Part shown: piece by piece, positions 22,496 to 32,378 of the stretch
Position numbering within the stretch: position 1 is the stretch's first letter
How the letters are laid out: every line of letters begins with the position of its first letter
Assembly (NCBI RefSeq): GCF_009932335.1
Contig: NZ_BLJF01000001.1
Span: 2,356,001-2,420,000 of the forward strand
Origin: Pseudomonas asiatica
GTDB taxonomy: Bacteria > Pseudomonadota > Gammaproteobacteria > Pseudomonadales > Pseudomonadaceae
DNA: 64,000 bases
Direction of reading: 5' to 3'
The notes under the pieces: generated by a model
The model's input: only the letters and a program-made list of their open reading frames with translations
Told to the model about the DNA's origin: nothing
Database searches by the model: none
Program-made: the position numbers and the translations under genes

Positions 22496-23287
22496 TCAAG
22501 CGCCCTGCCACTGACGGCGCAGCTGTTCGCGCACTTGGCGCGAGGCGTTGCGGTTTTCGCCCGCCAGCCGCGACGACAGGTCGCTCGAGCTGCCGATGTC
22601 GCGCACCGCATCAGCCAGGCAGGCACGTACCTGGGCGATGTCGGCACTGCTCGGCGTCTCGGCGTTGTCCACCGTCAGGCGGCGCCACAGCAGGCCCAGC
22701 GAGGCGTAGCTGGCCAGGTCGTAGGCCATCGGCGGCACCTCGGCGGCCAGGGCTTCCAGTTGCTCGACGCTGCGCAGGGTGATGCGCGCTGCCGCCGCCT
22801 TGCCCATGGCGTGCACCATGACCCCGGCATCATCCAGGGCGATCAGGCGCTGGGCCTGGTAGCCGTGGGCCAGGAAGGCACCGGACATGGCCTTGCCGAC
22901 CAGCAGGCCTATCACCGGGTGCCCGGCCAGCCGTGCCTGGGCATAGGCCTGCACCGCAGCGGCCAACGCCTGATGAATCCCCAAGGCTTCCTCACGGCGG
23001 CCGTAAGCCTGGCTGGGCACGTCGATCACCGCGACGATGGCCCGCTTCTGGCCCTGGCGGTCCGCCTCGACCGCTTCGCTCACGGCCTTGGCCAGGCCCC
23101 AGCCTTCCAGCAGGCCGACTTCGCCCGAGCGCGCCCGGGGGAACGGGTTGTCGGTGTCCGGCACCACGGCGATGAAACGCGCCAGGCGGTTGTCCAGTTC
23201 GCCATCGATTACCCGCAACGACGCGGGGTAGCCGGGCAAGGCTTGTCCGCCGGCGAGGCCCGGCAGCCAGTTCAAGGCACGGTTCAT
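22496..23287 (-). CDS. mdcE: Malonate decarboxylase gamma subunit
   Basis: 263 residues. It is a carboxyltransferase (crotonase-like) fold, with GQKRAIVAVIDVPSQAYGRREEALGI and GHPVIGLLVGKAMSGAF forming the oxyanion region. With MdcD it makes the decarboxylase that turns malonyl-S-ACP into acetyl-S-ACP and CO2. It overlaps mdcD by ATGA (23284-23287), in keeping with stoichiometric synthesis of the two chains. Confidence 0.94.
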   Translation of the reverse strand: MNRALNWLPGLAGGQALPGYPASLRVIDGELDNRLARFIAVVPDTDNPFPRARSGEVGLLEGWGLAKAVSEAVEADRQGQKRAIVAVIDVPSQAYGRREEALGIHQALAAAVQAYAQARLAGHPVIGLLVGKAMSGAFLAHGYQAQRLIALDDAGVMVHAMGKAAAARITLRSVEQLEALAAEVPPMAYDLASYASLGLLWRRLTVDNAETPSSADIAQVRACLADAVRDIGSSSDLSSRLAGENRNASRQVREQLRRQWQGA

Positions 23288-24132
23288 TTGGCTTCTCCTT
23301 GGTACAGGTCACGCACGGCAGCGGCATCCAGTTGCGGGCAGCCATCGCCCAGCCGGGCCAGGCGTTCGAGGAACCAGGCGTGTTGACCGGCGCGATCCCT
23401 TGAAGGCTCGTCGAGCAATTGCAGCAAGCGTTCGCGCAAAACCTCGATGTCATCGGCCACACAGGCATCGACCAGGCCGCTGGCGTGGCGCTGCTCGCCG
23501 CCGGTCAAGCTCCAGATAAAGGGACGGTCCTTGGCATCGTATTCACCGATGCCCGCTTCCTGCTCGATTACCTGCGGGCCGTTGAGGCCCACGCGGGCTT
23601 CGCGGGTGACCAGCAAATGGCTGCACAGGCCGGCGGCGATGGACATGCCGCCGAAACAGCCGACCGAACCTGCGACCAGGCCGACCACCGGCTGCCAGGC
23701 GCACAGCTCGACAATCGCCGCCTGTATTTCGGCAATCGCCGCCAGACCCAAGTTGGCTTCCTGCAGGCGTACACCGCCGGTTTCCAGCAGCAGCACGGCG
23801 CAGGTGGGGATGCCGTTGCGGTTGTCTTCGATGGCCAGTTCCAGCGCACCGGCGATCTTGGCCCCCCCCACTTCGCCCATGCTGCCGCCCTGGAAACTGC
23901 CTTCGATGGCAGCGACCACCGCGTTGCGCCCGTTCAGCAGGCCCTTGGCGATGACCACGCCATCATCGGCCTGGGGCACGATGCCCTGGCGCGGCAGCCA
24001 CGGTGACATCAGCCGGTCGAACGGCCCCAGCAGTTCACGGAAGCTGCCCGGGTCGAGCACGGCGCGGGCGCGCTGGCGGGCGCCCAGTTCGACAAAGCTG
24101 CGGCTGTGCAGCAAGCGCGCGATATCAGTCAT
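23284..24132 (-). CDS. mdcD: Malonate decarboxylase beta subunit
   Basis: 282 residues from the ATG at 24132; the upstream extension of the frame lies in mdcC. It has the carboxyltransferase fold of acetyl-CoA carboxylase beta/MdcD, with GSFQGGSMGEVGGAKIAGALELA and a glycine-rich CFGGMSIAAGL. It is partner of MdcE in malonyl-S-ACP decarboxylation. It overlaps mdcC by 8 bp. Confidence 0.94.
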   Translation of the reverse strand: MTDIARLLHSRSFVELGARQRARAVLDPGSFRELLGPFDRLMSPWLPRQGIVPQADDGVVIAKGLLNGRNAVVAAIEGSFQGGSMGEVGGAKIAGALELAIEDNRNGIPTCAVLLLETGGVRLQEANLGLAAIAEIQAAIVELCAWQPVVGLVAGSVGCFGGMSIAAGLCSHLLVTREARVGLNGPQVIEQEAGIGEYDAKDRPFIWSLTGGEQRHASGLVDACVADDIEVLRERLLQLLDEPSRDRAGQHAWFLERLARLGDGCPQLDAAAVRDLYQGEAK

Positions 24133-24424
24133 GGGCGATCTCCTCGAAGCCTTGCTCCAGGCGCAAGCGCACCACGCCTGGGGTGGCACCAAAATCATGG
24201 ATGTCGATGTTGACGGCCGGCCAGGTGCGGCCTTCGAACAGGCGCTGGAACAGCTGCGCCCAGCGGGCAGCGCTGCCGTTGACCGAAGTCACCACCTTGA
24301 TTTGCAGGCTGCCGGCGGTGCCGGGCTCGATCAGCACTTCAAGGTCGCCGGAGCTGACGCAGCCCACCAGCGTGCGGCCACGCCCAGGGGCGGCGGCGGG
24401 GAATTGAAAGGTCAGGGTTTCCAT
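24125..24424 (-). CDS. mdcC: Malonate decarboxylase delta subunit, acyl-carrier protein
   Basis: 99 residues from the ATG at 24424. It is the carrier that holds the dephospho-CoA-like prosthetic group on a serine, most likely in the GCVSSGDLEVL segment (about residues 22-32). It shuttles acyl groups between MdcA, MdcH and MdcDE. The size and position between mdcB and mdcD match other malonate decarboxylase operons. Confidence 0.93.
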   Translation of the reverse strand: METLTFQFPAAAPGRGRTLVGCVSSGDLEVLIEPGTAGSLQIKVVTSVNGSAARWAQLFQRLFEGRTWPAVNIDIHDFGATPGVVRLRLEQGFEEIAHD

Positions 24425-24425
24425 G

Positions 24426-25370
24426 TCACAGGCTCCCGGCTTTGTCGAGGAACAGGCAGGCGGCCAGCAGATCGGCGGCGCCGCCCGGTGAGGCATTCAG
24501 CTGAAGCAGGTGCTGGTCCAGCCGGCGCAGCTGCCGCCGCCCGGCCAGCGTGGCGCTGCCGCCTTCGCTCAGCACGGTACGGGCGCCGTGCTGGACGGCA
24601 GCCAGCCCGGTCGGGCCGCTGCGCCAGAGCACGCAGGTATCGTTGAGCACGGCCATGATCGCCAGCAGCGCGTCGAGCCGGGCGTGGGGCTCGCTGGCAC
24701 CTGCGGCGCGGCTGCGCTGCAGCTGTGGCAGGCCGTGACCGATAACCGCCGGGAAGCCTTGTTGCGCCTGTTCGCGGGCGCCGCCAGTGCCATAGCGGCG
24801 GCGTACCTGCAGGCCATGGCTGTCCTGGGTGGTCATGGCGGGGTCGTCGAACAGTGCGATGCGCCCGGCACGGGCAGCCAGGGTGTTGGTATCGGCCTGG
24901 GTGTCGAGGGCCTTGGATGCTACCAGCAGGCCGAGGGCCCAGATTGCGCCGCGGTGGGTGTTGACCCCACCGGTCGCGGCCAGCATCGCCGCCTCGCCTT
25001 CGCGGCCGAGCTGGCCCAAGGTGGCGCGCAGGGGCTGGCCGAGGGTGCCGATGGCCTGGGCGGCTTCGGCCATGTTGCGCAAGCAAGGCCACAGGGCCAG
25101 GGCCGAGGCATGCATCAGGGCCAGGGTCATGTCGTGGTGGGCGCCATTGCCACGGCGGTCGACCAGGCCGGGTTTGGGGGACAGGTCGGCTTCGTCGATC
25201 AGGGCTTCCACGGCCAGGTCGGCCAGGTGGTCGGCCAGGGGTAATTCGGTTGCCTGTGCTGGCCTCTTCGCGGGCACGCCCGCTCCCACAGGGACCGCGC
25301 AATCTTCAAATGGATCACTATTCCTGTGCTCGCGAAGAATCCCACGCGGTTGCAAGTCGAGTGCTTTCAT
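24426..25370 (-). CDS. mdcB: Triphosphoribosyl-dephospho-CoA synthase MdcB, with REP-derived N-terminal insert
   Basis: 314 residues from the ATG at 25370, which overlaps the mdcA stop (ATGA). It belongs to the CitG/MdcB family: [17 protein letters not shown] (about residues 64-80) and the [11 protein letters not shown] region. It makes the prosthetic-group precursor from ATP and dephospho-CoA. Residues about 12-38 ([25 protein letters not shown]) are translated REP sequence between the start and the conserved domain. The insert keeps the frame and probably extends a tolerant N-terminal tail. Confidence 0.92.
   Translation of the reverse strand: MKALDLQPRGILREHRNSDPFEDCAVPVGAGVPAKRPAQATELPLADHLADLAVEALIDEADLSPKPGLVDRRGNGAHHDMTLALMHASALALWPCLRNMAEAAQAIGTLGQPLRATLGQLGREGEAAMLAATGGVNTHRGAIWALGLLVASKALDTQADTNTLAARAGRIALFDDPAMTTQDSHGLQVRRRYGTGGAREQAQQGFPAVIGHGLPQLQRSRAAGASEPHARLDALLAIMAVLNDTCVLWRSGPTGLAAVQHGARTVLSEGGSATLAGRRQLRRLDQHLLQLNASPGGAADLLAACLFLDKAGSL
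25265..25336. repeat. REP element in the 5' coding region of mdcB
   Basis: One intact arm, TTCGCGGGCACGCCCGCTCC (from about 25267), faces a degraded arm (TTCCTGTGCTCGCGAAGAAT, about 25321-25340). It is translated in frame as part of MdcB. Confidence 0.8.
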
Positions 25371-27031
25371 CACCAGCTCCTGAACCGTGCAGGCGGGTTG
25401 TAGAGGCCGCCGGACCATTCGACCAGGTCGGCGATGCTGCGCGCGGCCAGCAGTTCGCGGCTGGCGTCGGTGCGGCGGATGCCGAGGTCTTCGGGCAAGG
25501 CGACCAGGCCTTGCTGGCGCAGGCGCTGAGTGTCCTTGGGGTCGTGCCGCAGGCCGATGGCGGTAACCCCGGCCACGGCGGCGATCATCTGCTGGCGCTC
25601 TTCCAGGCTGCGGGCCTTGTACAGGTAGGCAATGCCCTCCTCGGTCAGCAGGTGGGTAACGTCGTCGCCGTAGATCATCACCGGCGCCAGCGGCATGCCG
25701 GCTTTCCTGGCCACTTCCACGGCATCGAGGGTTTCCACGAAGGTGGGCTTGCCGCCTTCCTGGTAGGTCTCGACCATCTGCACCACCAGCTTGCGACCGC
25801 GTTCGAGCATTGTTTCCGGCACGGTCATGTCGAGCCAGGCCGGGGTCGCATGGCGCCGGCCACGGGGGTCGTGGCCCATGTTCGGGGCACCGCCGAAGCC
25901 GGCCAGGCGGCCGCGGGTCACGGTCGAGGAATGGCCATCGCCATCCACCTGCAGGGTGGCGCCAATGAACAGGTCGACGGCGTACTGCCCGGCCAGCTGG
26001 CACATCATGCGGTTGGAACGCAGCGAACCATCACGACCGGTGAAGAATACGTCCGGGCGCTGGGCGATGTAGTCCTCCATGCCCAGCTCGGTGCCGAAGC
26101 AGTGCACGCTTTCCACCCAGCCGGTCTCGATGGCCGGGATCAGTGTCGGGTGCGGGTTGAGTGTCCAGTTGCGGCAGATCTTGCCCTTCAGGCCCAGGGA
26201 TTCGCCATAGGTGGGCAGGATCAGCTCGATGGCGGCGGTGTTGAAGCCAATGCCATGGTTCAGCGACTGCACCTGGTGCTTTTCGTAGATGCCGCGAATG
26301 GCCATCATCGCCATCAGCACATGCACCGGCTTGATATGGCGCGGGTCGCGGGTGAACAGCGGCTCTATATAGAAAGGCTGGTCGGCAACCACCACGAAAT
26401 CGACCCAGGATGCCGGGATATCGACCCGTGGCAGGTCATCCACGCGGTCCACCAGCTGGTTGACCTGGGCAATGACGATGCCGTCGCTGAACGCAGCCGG
26501 CTCCACCAAGGCCGGGGTGTCTTCGGTGCTGGGGCCGGTGAACAGGTTGCCATCGCGGTCGGCCATGAAACCAGCCACCAGGGTGACGTTGGGGATCAGG
26601 TCGACCAGCAGCCGCGAGTACAGCTCGATGTAGGTGTGGATGGCACCGACTTCGAGCAGGCCGTCTTCCAGCAGCTGACCAATGCGCAGGCTCTGCGGGC
26701 CGGCGAAGGAGAAGTCGAGCTTGCGGGCTATACCACGTTCGAACAGGTCAAGGTGCTCGGCGCGGCTTACGCTGGGCATGATCATGTGCAGGTCGTGCAG
26801 GCGCCCAGGGTCGACCTTGGCCAGCGCGCGGGAAAGGAAGTCGGCCTGCTTCTGGTTGTTGCCTTCGAGCACTACCCGGTCGCCGGGGGCCAGCAGCAGT
26901 TCCAGGGCTTCGACGATACGCTCGGTGGGCAGCACCACGCCGTCGGCGAGGTGGCGGACCCGGTCAAGGCGGCGCTGCTTTTCGGCGCGCCGCCGCGACC
27001 ATTGCGGCGGTGGATTCTTGGTTGTTGTCAT
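25370..27031 (-). CDS. mdcA: Malonate decarboxylase alpha subunit (acetyl-S-ACP:malonate ACP transferase)
   Basis: 553 residues. It exchanges acetate for malonate on the carrier protein and is the first gene of the operon. It belongs to the CoA-transferase-like family of citrate lyase alpha, with conserved segments [35 protein letters not shown] and [24 protein letters not shown]. Start ATG at 27031. Transcription must come from the 394 bp gap upstream, which holds a LysR-type palindrome and a REP pair. No mdcR regulator is adjacent, so the activator is presumably encoded elsewhere. Confidence 0.95.
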   Translation of the reverse strand: MTTTKNPPPQWSRRRAEKQRRLDRVRHLADGVVLPTERIVEALELLLAPGDRVVLEGNNQKQADFLSRALAKVDPGRLHDLHMIMPSVSRAEHLDLFERGIARKLDFSFAGPQSLRIGQLLEDGLLEVGAIHTYIELYSRLLVDLIPNVTLVAGFMADRDGNLFTGPSTEDTPALVEPAAFSDGIVIAQVNQLVDRVDDLPRVDIPASWVDFVVVADQPFYIEPLFTRDPRHIKPVHVLMAMMAIRGIYEKHQVQSLNHGIGFNTAAIELILPTYGESLGLKGKICRNWTLNPHPTLIPAIETGWVESVHCFGTELGMEDYIAQRPDVFFTGRDGSLRSNRMMCQLAGQYAVDLFIGATLQVDGDGHSSTVTRGRLAGFGGAPNMGHDPRGRRHATPAWLDMTVPETMLERGRKLVVQMVETYQEGGKPTFVETLDAVEVARKAGMPLAPVMIYGDDVTHLLTEEGIAYLYKARSLEERQQMIAAVAGVTAIGLRHDPKDTQRLRQQGLVALPEDLGIRRTDASRELLAARSIADLVEWSGGLYNPPARFRSW

Positions 27032-27108
27032 GGTGACTCCACGGGTTCGCTGTCGTGGGGGTCACCTTAGGGCTGGGGTGGTTGCGCATCAATCAAGCTC
27101 AGGCACTG

Positions 27109-27131
27109 ATCGTTACGGTCAGGGTAACGAT
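27109..27131. promoter_or_regulatory. Perfect LysR-type palindrome upstream of mdcA
   Basis: ATCGTTAC-N7-GTAACGAT: eight-base perfect arms with a seven-base spacer, containing the T-N11-A core of LysR operators. It is about 78 bp upstream of the mdcA start, the usual distance for a LysR activator site. MdcR, a LysR protein, controls such operons in Pseudomonas and related bacteria, but no mdcR gene is present here. Confidence 0.6.
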
Positions 27132-27153
27132 TTAGCATATGCGCTGTCGCTGA

Positions 27154-27249
27154 TGGCCCTATCGCCGGCAAGCCAGCTCCCACAGGTACAGCGCAGGCCT
27201 TGAAAGTTGTGCGGTACCTGTGGGAGCTGGCTTGCCGGCGATAGGGCCA
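27154..27249. repeat. REP inverted pair between mdcA and the acyl-CoA hydrolase gene
   Basis: Perfect 36 bp arms (27154-27189 and 27214-27249) of the GCCGGCAAGCCAGCTCCCAC class, extended by TGGCCCTATC and AGGTAC. It lies in the divergent 394 bp intergenic region. The remaining 27250-27425 presumably holds the rightward promoter, but no clear motif was identified. Confidence 0.9.
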
Positions 27250-27425
27250 GCCCGGCCAACCTGAAACCTTGCTAGAGTGGCGTTATCGCCACACAAGACA
27301 AAAATGCAGAATCCCCGTGCAGATTTGTCGATTGTGCAAGGCAAATTCGCATGACAGGATCCTGCGATCCTCCAGCGAACTCCAGACTTCACTTGGAAAA
27401 TCAATAACAAAGCAGGGAGAACGCA

Positions 27426-28496
27426 ATGACTGCGCACGCTCATACCTCGGCAACCGACCATGTGCTGGCCGAGGTCCGCAACCAGATCGGCCATCTGACC
27501 CTGAACCGCCCCGCCGGCCTCAATGCCCTGACCCTGGACATGGTCCGCAGCCTGCGCCAGCACCTCGACCAGTGGGCCGAAGACCCGCACGTGCACGCCG
27601 TGGTACTGCGTGGCGAAGGCCCGAAAGGGTTCTGCGCCGGTGGCGATATCCGCTCGCTGCACGACAGTTTCAAGGCCGGCGAAACGCTGCATGAAACCTT
27701 CTTCGTCGAGGAATACGCCCTCGACCTGGCCATCCACCGCTACCGCAAGCCGGTGCTGGTGCTGATGGACGGCTTCACCCTCGGTGGCGGCATGGGCCTG
27801 GCCCAGGGCTGCGACCTGCGCGTGGTCACCGAACGCAGCCGCCTGGGCATGCCCGAAGTGGCAATCGGCTACTTCCCGGATGTGGGTGGCAGCTACTTCC
27901 TGTCGCGCCTCCCCGGTGAACTGGGCATCTACCTGGGCGTCAGCGGCAGCCAGATCCAGGCCGCCGATGCACTGTACTGCGGCCTGGCCGATTGGTACCT
28001 GGCCAGCGACCAGCTGGCAGCCCTCGACCAGGGCCTGGACCAGCTGCACTTCGGCGACCAGCCACTCAAGGACCTGCAGAACCTGCTGGCCAAGCTCGGC
28101 ACCCAGGTGCTCGACGATGCGCCGCTGGAAAAACTGCGCCCGGTCATCGACCACTTCTTCGCCCTGCCCGACGTGCCTGCCATGGTCGAGCAACTGCGTG
28201 CCGTGAGCATTGGCGACAGCCACGCCTGGGCGGTAGCCACCGCCGACCAGCTGGAAAGCCGCTCGCCGCTGGCCATGGCGGTTACTCTGGAGATGCTGCG
28301 CCGGGGTCGCCACCTGAGCCTTGACGACTGCTTTGCCATGGAGCTGCACCTGGACCGCCAGTGGTTCCAACACGGCGACATCATCGAAGGCGTGCGCGCG
28401 CTGATCATCGACAAGGACAAGCAGCCACGCTGGAACCCTCCGACCCTGGCCGCACTGCACCGCCAGCGGGTCGACCAATTCTTCGAAGGCCTGTGA
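27426..28496 (+). CDS. 3-hydroxyisobutyryl-CoA hydrolase (enoyl-CoA hydratase/isomerase family)
   Basis: 356 residues; GGGAG precedes the ATG at 27426. It has the crotonase fold with oxyanion segments [11 protein letters not shown] and [18 protein letters not shown]. The hydrolase signature [21 protein letters not shown] supplies the catalytic Glu and Asp that distinguish 3-hydroxyisobutyryl-CoA hydrolase from hydratases. The length fits that family and exceeds typical hydratases (about 260). It is followed 16 bp later by an acyl-CoA dehydrogenase, which points to valine degradation. Confidence 0.87.
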   Translation: MTAHAHTSATDHVLAEVRNQIGHLTLNRPAGLNALTLDMVRSLRQHLDQWAEDPHVHAVVLRGEGPKGFCAGGDIRSLHDSFKAGETLHETFFVEEYALDLAIHRYRKPVLVLMDGFTLGGGMGLAQGCDLRVVTERSRLGMPEVAIGYFPDVGGSYFLSRLPGELGIYLGVSGSQIQAADALYCGLADWYLASDQLAALDQGLDQLHFGDQPLKDLQNLLAKLGTQVLDDAPLEKLRPVIDHFFALPDVPAMVEQLRAVSIGDSHAWAVATADQLESRSPLAMAVTLEMLRRGRHLSLDDCFAMELHLDRQWFQHGDIIEGVRALIIDKDKQPRWNPPTLAALHRQRVDQFFEGL

Positions 28497-28512
28497 GCCC
28501 GGGAGTACACAG

Positions 28513-29664
28513 ATGCAAGACCTGGAACTGAGCGAAGAACAGATCATGATCCGCGACATGGCCCGGGACTTTGCCCGTGGCGAGATCGCCCCGCATGCCC
28601 AGGCCTGGGAAAAGGCCGGCTGGATCGACGATGGCGTGGTACGCAAGATGGGCGAACTGGGCCTGCTGGGCATGGTGGTGCCGGAAGACTTCGGCGGCAG
28701 CTACACCGACTATGTCGCCTATGCCCTGGCGGTGGAAGAGATCGCCGCCGGCTGCGGCGCCACCGGAGCGATGATGAGCATCCACAACTCGGTGGGCTGC
28801 GGCCCGCTGCTGGCCTATGGCACGGCCGAACAGCAACAGCAGTGGCTGCCACGCCTGGCCACCGGCGAGGTGATCGGCTGCTTCTGTCTGACCGAGCCAC
28901 AGGCCGGTTCCGAGGCGCACAACCTGCGCACCCGCGCCGAACTGGTGGATGGCCAGTGGGTGATCAACGGTGCCAAGCAGTTCGTCAGCAACGCTCGCCG
29001 CGCCGGCCTGGCCATCGTCTTCGCGGTGACCGACCCGGAGCTGGGCAAAAAGGGCCTGTCGGCGTTCCTGGTGCCCACCGACAACCCGGGCTTCAAGGTC
29101 GATCGCAGCGAGCACAAGATGGGCATCCGCGCTTCCGACACCTGCGCGGTCACCTTCGACAACTGCCGCATCCCTGCCGCCAACATCCTCGGTGAGCGTG
29201 GCAAGGGCCTGGCCATCGCCCTGTCCAACCTCGAGGGTGGCCGTATCGGCATTGCTGCCCAGGCACTGGGCATTGCCCGCGCCGCATTCGAGGCGGCGTT
29301 GGCCTACTCGCGTGATCGGGTGCAGTTCGGCAAGCCGATCAACGAACACCAGAGCATCGCCAACCTGCTGGCCGACATGCAGGTGCAGGTGAATGCCGCG
29401 CGCTTGCTGATCCTGCATGCCGCGCGCCTGCGCAGCGCCGGCAAGCCGTGCCTGTCGGAAGCTTCGCAGGCCAAGCTGTTCGCCTCGGAGATGGCCGAGC
29501 GGGTGTGTTCGATGGCGATCCAGGTGCATGGCGGGTATGGCTACCTGGAGGATTACCCGGTCGAGCGCTACTACCGCGATGCGCGGATCACGCAGATCTA
29601 TGAAGGGTCTAGCGAGATCCAGCGGATGCTGATTGCGCGGGAGTTGAAGCACTACCCGCTTTAA
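28513..29664 (+). CDS. Acyl-CoA dehydrogenase, probably isobutyryl-CoA/short branched-chain
   Basis: 383 residues with GGGAG before the ATG. It is an FAD enzyme with signatures [16 protein letters not shown] (flavin/substrate), [15 protein letters not shown] and a C-terminal catalytic Glu in [17 protein letters not shown]. It removes two electrons from an acyl-CoA into electron-transfer flavoprotein. The pairing with 3-hydroxyisobutyryl-CoA hydrolase favours isobutyryl-CoA of the valine pathway as substrate (inference). It forms a two-gene operon ending at a large inverted repeat. Confidence 0.88.
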   Translation: MQDLELSEEQIMIRDMARDFARGEIAPHAQAWEKAGWIDDGVVRKMGELGLLGMVVPEDFGGSYTDYVAYALAVEEIAAGCGATGAMMSIHNSVGCGPLLAYGTAEQQQQWLPRLATGEVIGCFCLTEPQAGSEAHNLRTRAELVDGQWVINGAKQFVSNARRAGLAIVFAVTDPELGKKGLSAFLVPTDNPGFKVDRSEHKMGIRASDTCAVTFDNCRIPAANILGERGKGLAIALSNLEGGRIGIAAQALGIARAAFEAALAYSRDRVQFGKPINEHQSIANLLADMQVQVNAARLLILHAARLRSAGKPCLSEASQAKLFASEMAERVCSMAIQVHGGYGYLEDYPVERYYRDARITQIYEGSSEIQRMLIARELKHYPL

Positions 29665-29677
29665 AACCTTGCGCGAT

Positions 29678-29802
29678 CCCTGTAGGAGCGGCCTTGTGTC
29701 GCGATAGGGCCGCATGGCGGCCCCAGCAATTTGTGCATCGAAGCTGACATCCTGGGGCCGCTTTGCGGCCCTATCGCGACACAAGGCCGCTCCTACAAGG
29801 GC
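29678..29802. repeat. REP inverted pair after the acyl-CoA dehydrogenase gene
   Basis: Opposed copies of GTAGGAGCGGCCTTGTGTCG continue into GCGATAGGGCCGC (left arm from 29681, right arm to about 29800). They lie between two convergent genes. Confidence 0.9.
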
Positions 29803-29826
29803 CAGCGTTAACCGCCCCGCACTCGG

Positions 29827-30759
29827 CTATCGCCAATACCGCGAATCATCCACCACCCTGGCATGCCCCTCGAACAGTGCCGGCAACTGCTCCTTGAGGT
29901 AGTCGATCCAGGTGCGCACCTTGGCATCCAGGTAATGCCGTGACGGGTAAATCGCATAAAGCGCGCTCTCGCGCAGGCGATACGGCGCCAGCAAGCGGCA
30001 CAACCGCCCCTGCTCGATCGCCTGGCTGGCGGTGTAGAACGGCAGCAGGCCAATGCCCATGCCCAGCTCGCTGGCCACCAGCATGGCGTCGGCGACGTTG
30101 GTGGAAAAACTGTCGTTCGGCGCGATCACGCACTGGTCCACCCCTTGCGGGAACACCCAGTCACCTTCGTACATCGGATAAGCCATGCGCAGGCAACGGT
30201 GCTGGTGCAGGTCTTCCGGGCGCTCTGGCACGCCGTGGGCCAACAGGTAGCTCGGCGCCGCGCAGGGGATGCTGAAAATGTTGCCCAGCGGCACAGCGAT
30301 CAGCTGCGAATCCGGCAACGCACCGTCCACGGTAATCACCACGTCATGCCCTTCGGCCAGCGGGTCGGGGTTGCGCTGGGACAGGGTCAGTTCGATCACC
30401 ACCTCCGGGCACAATGCGTTGTAGCCGGCCACCAGCGGCATCAGCAACAGGCCCATCCCGTGCGGGCAGTGCAAGCGCAGGCGGCCGCGGGGCGTGAGGT
30501 GCGCGCCACGGGCTTCACCCACCGCCTCTTCGGTCAGCAACATGATCTGCCGCGCGCGCTCGAGAAACCGCTCGCCCGCCTCGCTCATGCGCAAACGCCG
30601 CGTGGTGCGGTGCAGCAGGCGGGTCTGCAGCTGGTTTTCCAGCTCGGCAACGATACGCGAAACCTGCGCCGCGGAAATATCCAGGGCATTGGCGGCCGCA
30701 GCGAAGCTGCCGCATTCCACCACACGGGCGAAGGTACGCATGGCATGCAGCATGTCCAT
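29827..30759 (-). CDS. LysR-family transcriptional regulator
   Basis: 310 residues; AAGGAG precedes the ATG at 30759. The N-terminal winged helix-turn-helix (about residues 1-60: FARVVECGSFAAAANALDISAAQVSRIVAELENQL) is followed by a co-inducer domain (about 90-295). It is convergent with the acyl-CoA operon and divergent from the DUF2790 gene, whose promoter it could share (123 bp gap). The effector is unknown; the neighbours do not identify it. Confidence 0.9.
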   Translation of the reverse strand: MDMLHAMRTFARVVECGSFAAAANALDISAAQVSRIVAELENQLQTRLLHRTTRRLRMSEAGERFLERARQIMLLTEEAVGEARGAHLTPRGRLRLHCPHGMGLLLMPLVAGYNALCPEVVIELTLSQRNPDPLAEGHDVVITVDGALPDSQLIAVPLGNIFSIPCAAPSYLLAHGVPERPEDLHQHRCLRMAYPMYEGDWVFPQGVDQCVIAPNDSFSTNVADAMLVASELGMGIGLLPFYTASQAIEQGRLCRLLAPYRLRESALYAIYPSRHYLDAKVRTWIDYLKEQLPALFEGHARVVDDSRYWR

Positions 30760-30882
30760 GAAGGTGCTCCTTGTTCGGTCTTATTCTTGCGTTACAGGCA
30801 GGAATCTATCACGGGTTAGCCCATTTATTGTGGATGGCCAATGAATGGATCATTAGTCATACATTGAAAAAAGGAGCCTGCC

Positions 30883-31146
30883 ATGAAACGTTCGATCGCT
30901 GTCCTTGCCGTTACCGCTGCCCTCGCCTCGTTCGGTGCCCTTGCCGACACCGGCAGCAACCAGCCGGTCAGCAGCAGCAATTACGAATACGGCATGCCGC
31001 TGGACGTGGCCAAGGTCATCTCCATCACCCCGCCCAGCAACGCCGCCGACTGCCAGGTTGGTACCGCGCACATGGTGTATGTAGACCACCAGGGCCAGAA
31101 GCGCGAAATCGACTACCGGGAAATGGGCAACTGCTCGCAGCAGTGA
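30883..31146 (+). CDS. DUF2790 family small secreted protein
   Basis: 87 residues with AAGGAG before the ATG. A clear signal peptide (about 1-22, FGALA-DTGS) is followed by a mature domain of about 65 residues with DVAKVISI, two Cys (ADCQVG and GNCSQ, a possible disulfide) and VYVDHQGQKREIDY. I recognise this as the DUF2790 family, common in pseudomonads and often metal- or stress-responsive. The function is unknown. Confidence 0.8.
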   Translation: MKRSIAVLAVTAALASFGALADTGSNQPVSSSNYEYGMPLDVAKVISITPPSNAADCQVGTAHMVYVDHQGQKREIDYREMGNCSQQ

Positions 31147-31147
31147 G

Positions 31148-31840
31148 TCAGGCCAGCACCTCGGTGATCCAGCCGACCTGTTGCCTGAAGTCGTCGATTT
31201 TCGCCTGAGGCACCGCACCGCGGGCCCGCTCGAAGTTTGCCAGGGTCTGCTGCTTCTGCCGCAGCATGCGCCGCCACTTGACCAGAAACGCCTCGCTTTT
31301 CTCCTGCACCAGCACCGGGCCGAAGTACAGCTGTTCAGCGGTGTACGCCGCCCCGCCTGGCTCGGCGACGATGATCTCGTAGTCGAAGCGGTTCTCCCGC
31401 AGCAGTTCTTCGCTGACGATCCGGTAACCATTGCCCATCAGCCACTGGCGCAGTTCGCGCTCGGCGCCATTGGGCTGCAGCACCAGGCGCGTGACGCCAC
31501 CCAGGCGCTGCTTGCCGGCCTCGAGGATCTCGCACATGGTGTCGCCACCCATGCCGCAGATGCTGATCACCGAGATGCGATCTTCCGGCTCGACCGCTGC
31601 CAGGCCATCGGCCAGGCGCACGCAGACCCGCCCTTCCAGGCCGTTCCTGCGCACGTTGCGCTGGGCCGAGGCGAACGGCGTCTGCGCCACCTCGCCCGCT
31701 ACCGCCGCGTCCAGTATGCCGCGCAGCATCAGGGCCACCGGCAGGTAACCATGGTCCGAGCCGATGTCGGCCAGGCGCGCGCCTTGCGGTACTTGTGCAG
31801 CCACGCGCTCCAGGCGCCTGGACAATGTCTGTTCGTTCAA
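31148..31840 (-). CDS. trmK: TrmK-like tRNA (adenine(22)-N1)-methyltransferase
   Basis: 230 residues from a TTG start at 31840, with GGGG upstream. It has the Rossmann methyltransferase fold: SAM motif LADIGSDHGYLPV (about residues 22-34), ISICGMGGDTMCEIL, and LQPNGAERELRQWL, all typical of TrmK/COG2384. The C-terminal helical part (RRMLRQKQQTLANFERA) fits the TrmK coiled-coil domain. It modifies A22 of tRNA in relatives. It is convergent with the DUF2790 gene with a 1 bp gap. Confidence 0.83.
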   Translation of the reverse strand: MNEQTLSRRLERVAAQVPQGARLADIGSDHGYLPVALMLRGILDAAVAGEVAQTPFASAQRNVRRNGLEGRVCVRLADGLAAVEPEDRISVISICGMGGDTMCEILEAGKQRLGGVTRLVLQPNGAERELRQWLMGNGYRIVSEELLRENRFDYEIIVAEPGGAAYTAEQLYFGPVLVQEKSEAFLVKWRRMLRQKQQTLANFERARGAVPQAKIDDFRQQVGWITEVLA

Positions 31841-31976
31841 CGTAAACCCCTGCTTTGCAATCGGCCGCGATTCTGACGGCGAACGCCACGCATTTCAAAC
31901 ACCGGGGCGCCCTCGACCGGGCCGGCGCGCTCGCGTAGGCTTGCCGCTTTCCTTCCGTAGCAAGGCAAAACACACC

Positions 31977-32357
31977 ATGGCACAAGCAGACATCATCTAC
32001 ACCCCGGACCCGGACGCCGAGTCGATTTCTTCCGACGTTGCCGAATACAACGGCGTGCTGGTCACCACGCAGATCCCGACCCACGCTGATGGCAGCCTGG
32101 AGCTCGGCGGCATCGTCGAGCAGAGCGAGTGCACCCTGCAGGCACTGAAGGTGGCGCTGGAGAAGGCCGGCAGCGGCATGGACCGCGTGCTGCACCTGAC
32201 CATCTACCTCACCGACATGGCCGACCGCGCGGCATTCAACGAGGTGTACCAGCGCTTCTTCAGCAAGCCCTGGCCGGTACGCGCCGCCGTGGGCGTGGCT
32301 GCACTGGCGTTCGAAGGCATGCGCGTGGAAGTGACCGCAATGGCTGCCAAGCGCTGA
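31977..32357 (+). CDS. RidA family protein
   Basis: 126 residues from the ATG at 31977, which lies far inside a longer frame. It has the YjgF/RidA fold: SDVAEYNGVLVTTQIP, LTIYLTDMADRAAFNEVYQRFF, and PVRAAVGVAAL, where the Arg binds the substrate carboxylate. RidA enzymes hydrolyse reactive enamine/imine intermediates. The C-terminal Glu of true RidA (EIE) is replaced by RVEVTAMA, so it may belong to an Rid subgroup with a different substrate. Confidence 0.85.
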   Translation: MAQADIIYTPDPDAESISSDVAEYNGVLVTTQIPTHADGSLELGGIVEQSECTLQALKVALEKAGSGMDRVLHLTIYLTDMADRAAFNEVYQRFFSKPWPVRAAVGVAALAFEGMRVEVTAMAAKR

Positions 32358-32378
32358 CTTTTGCCTGAGGCACGATCC

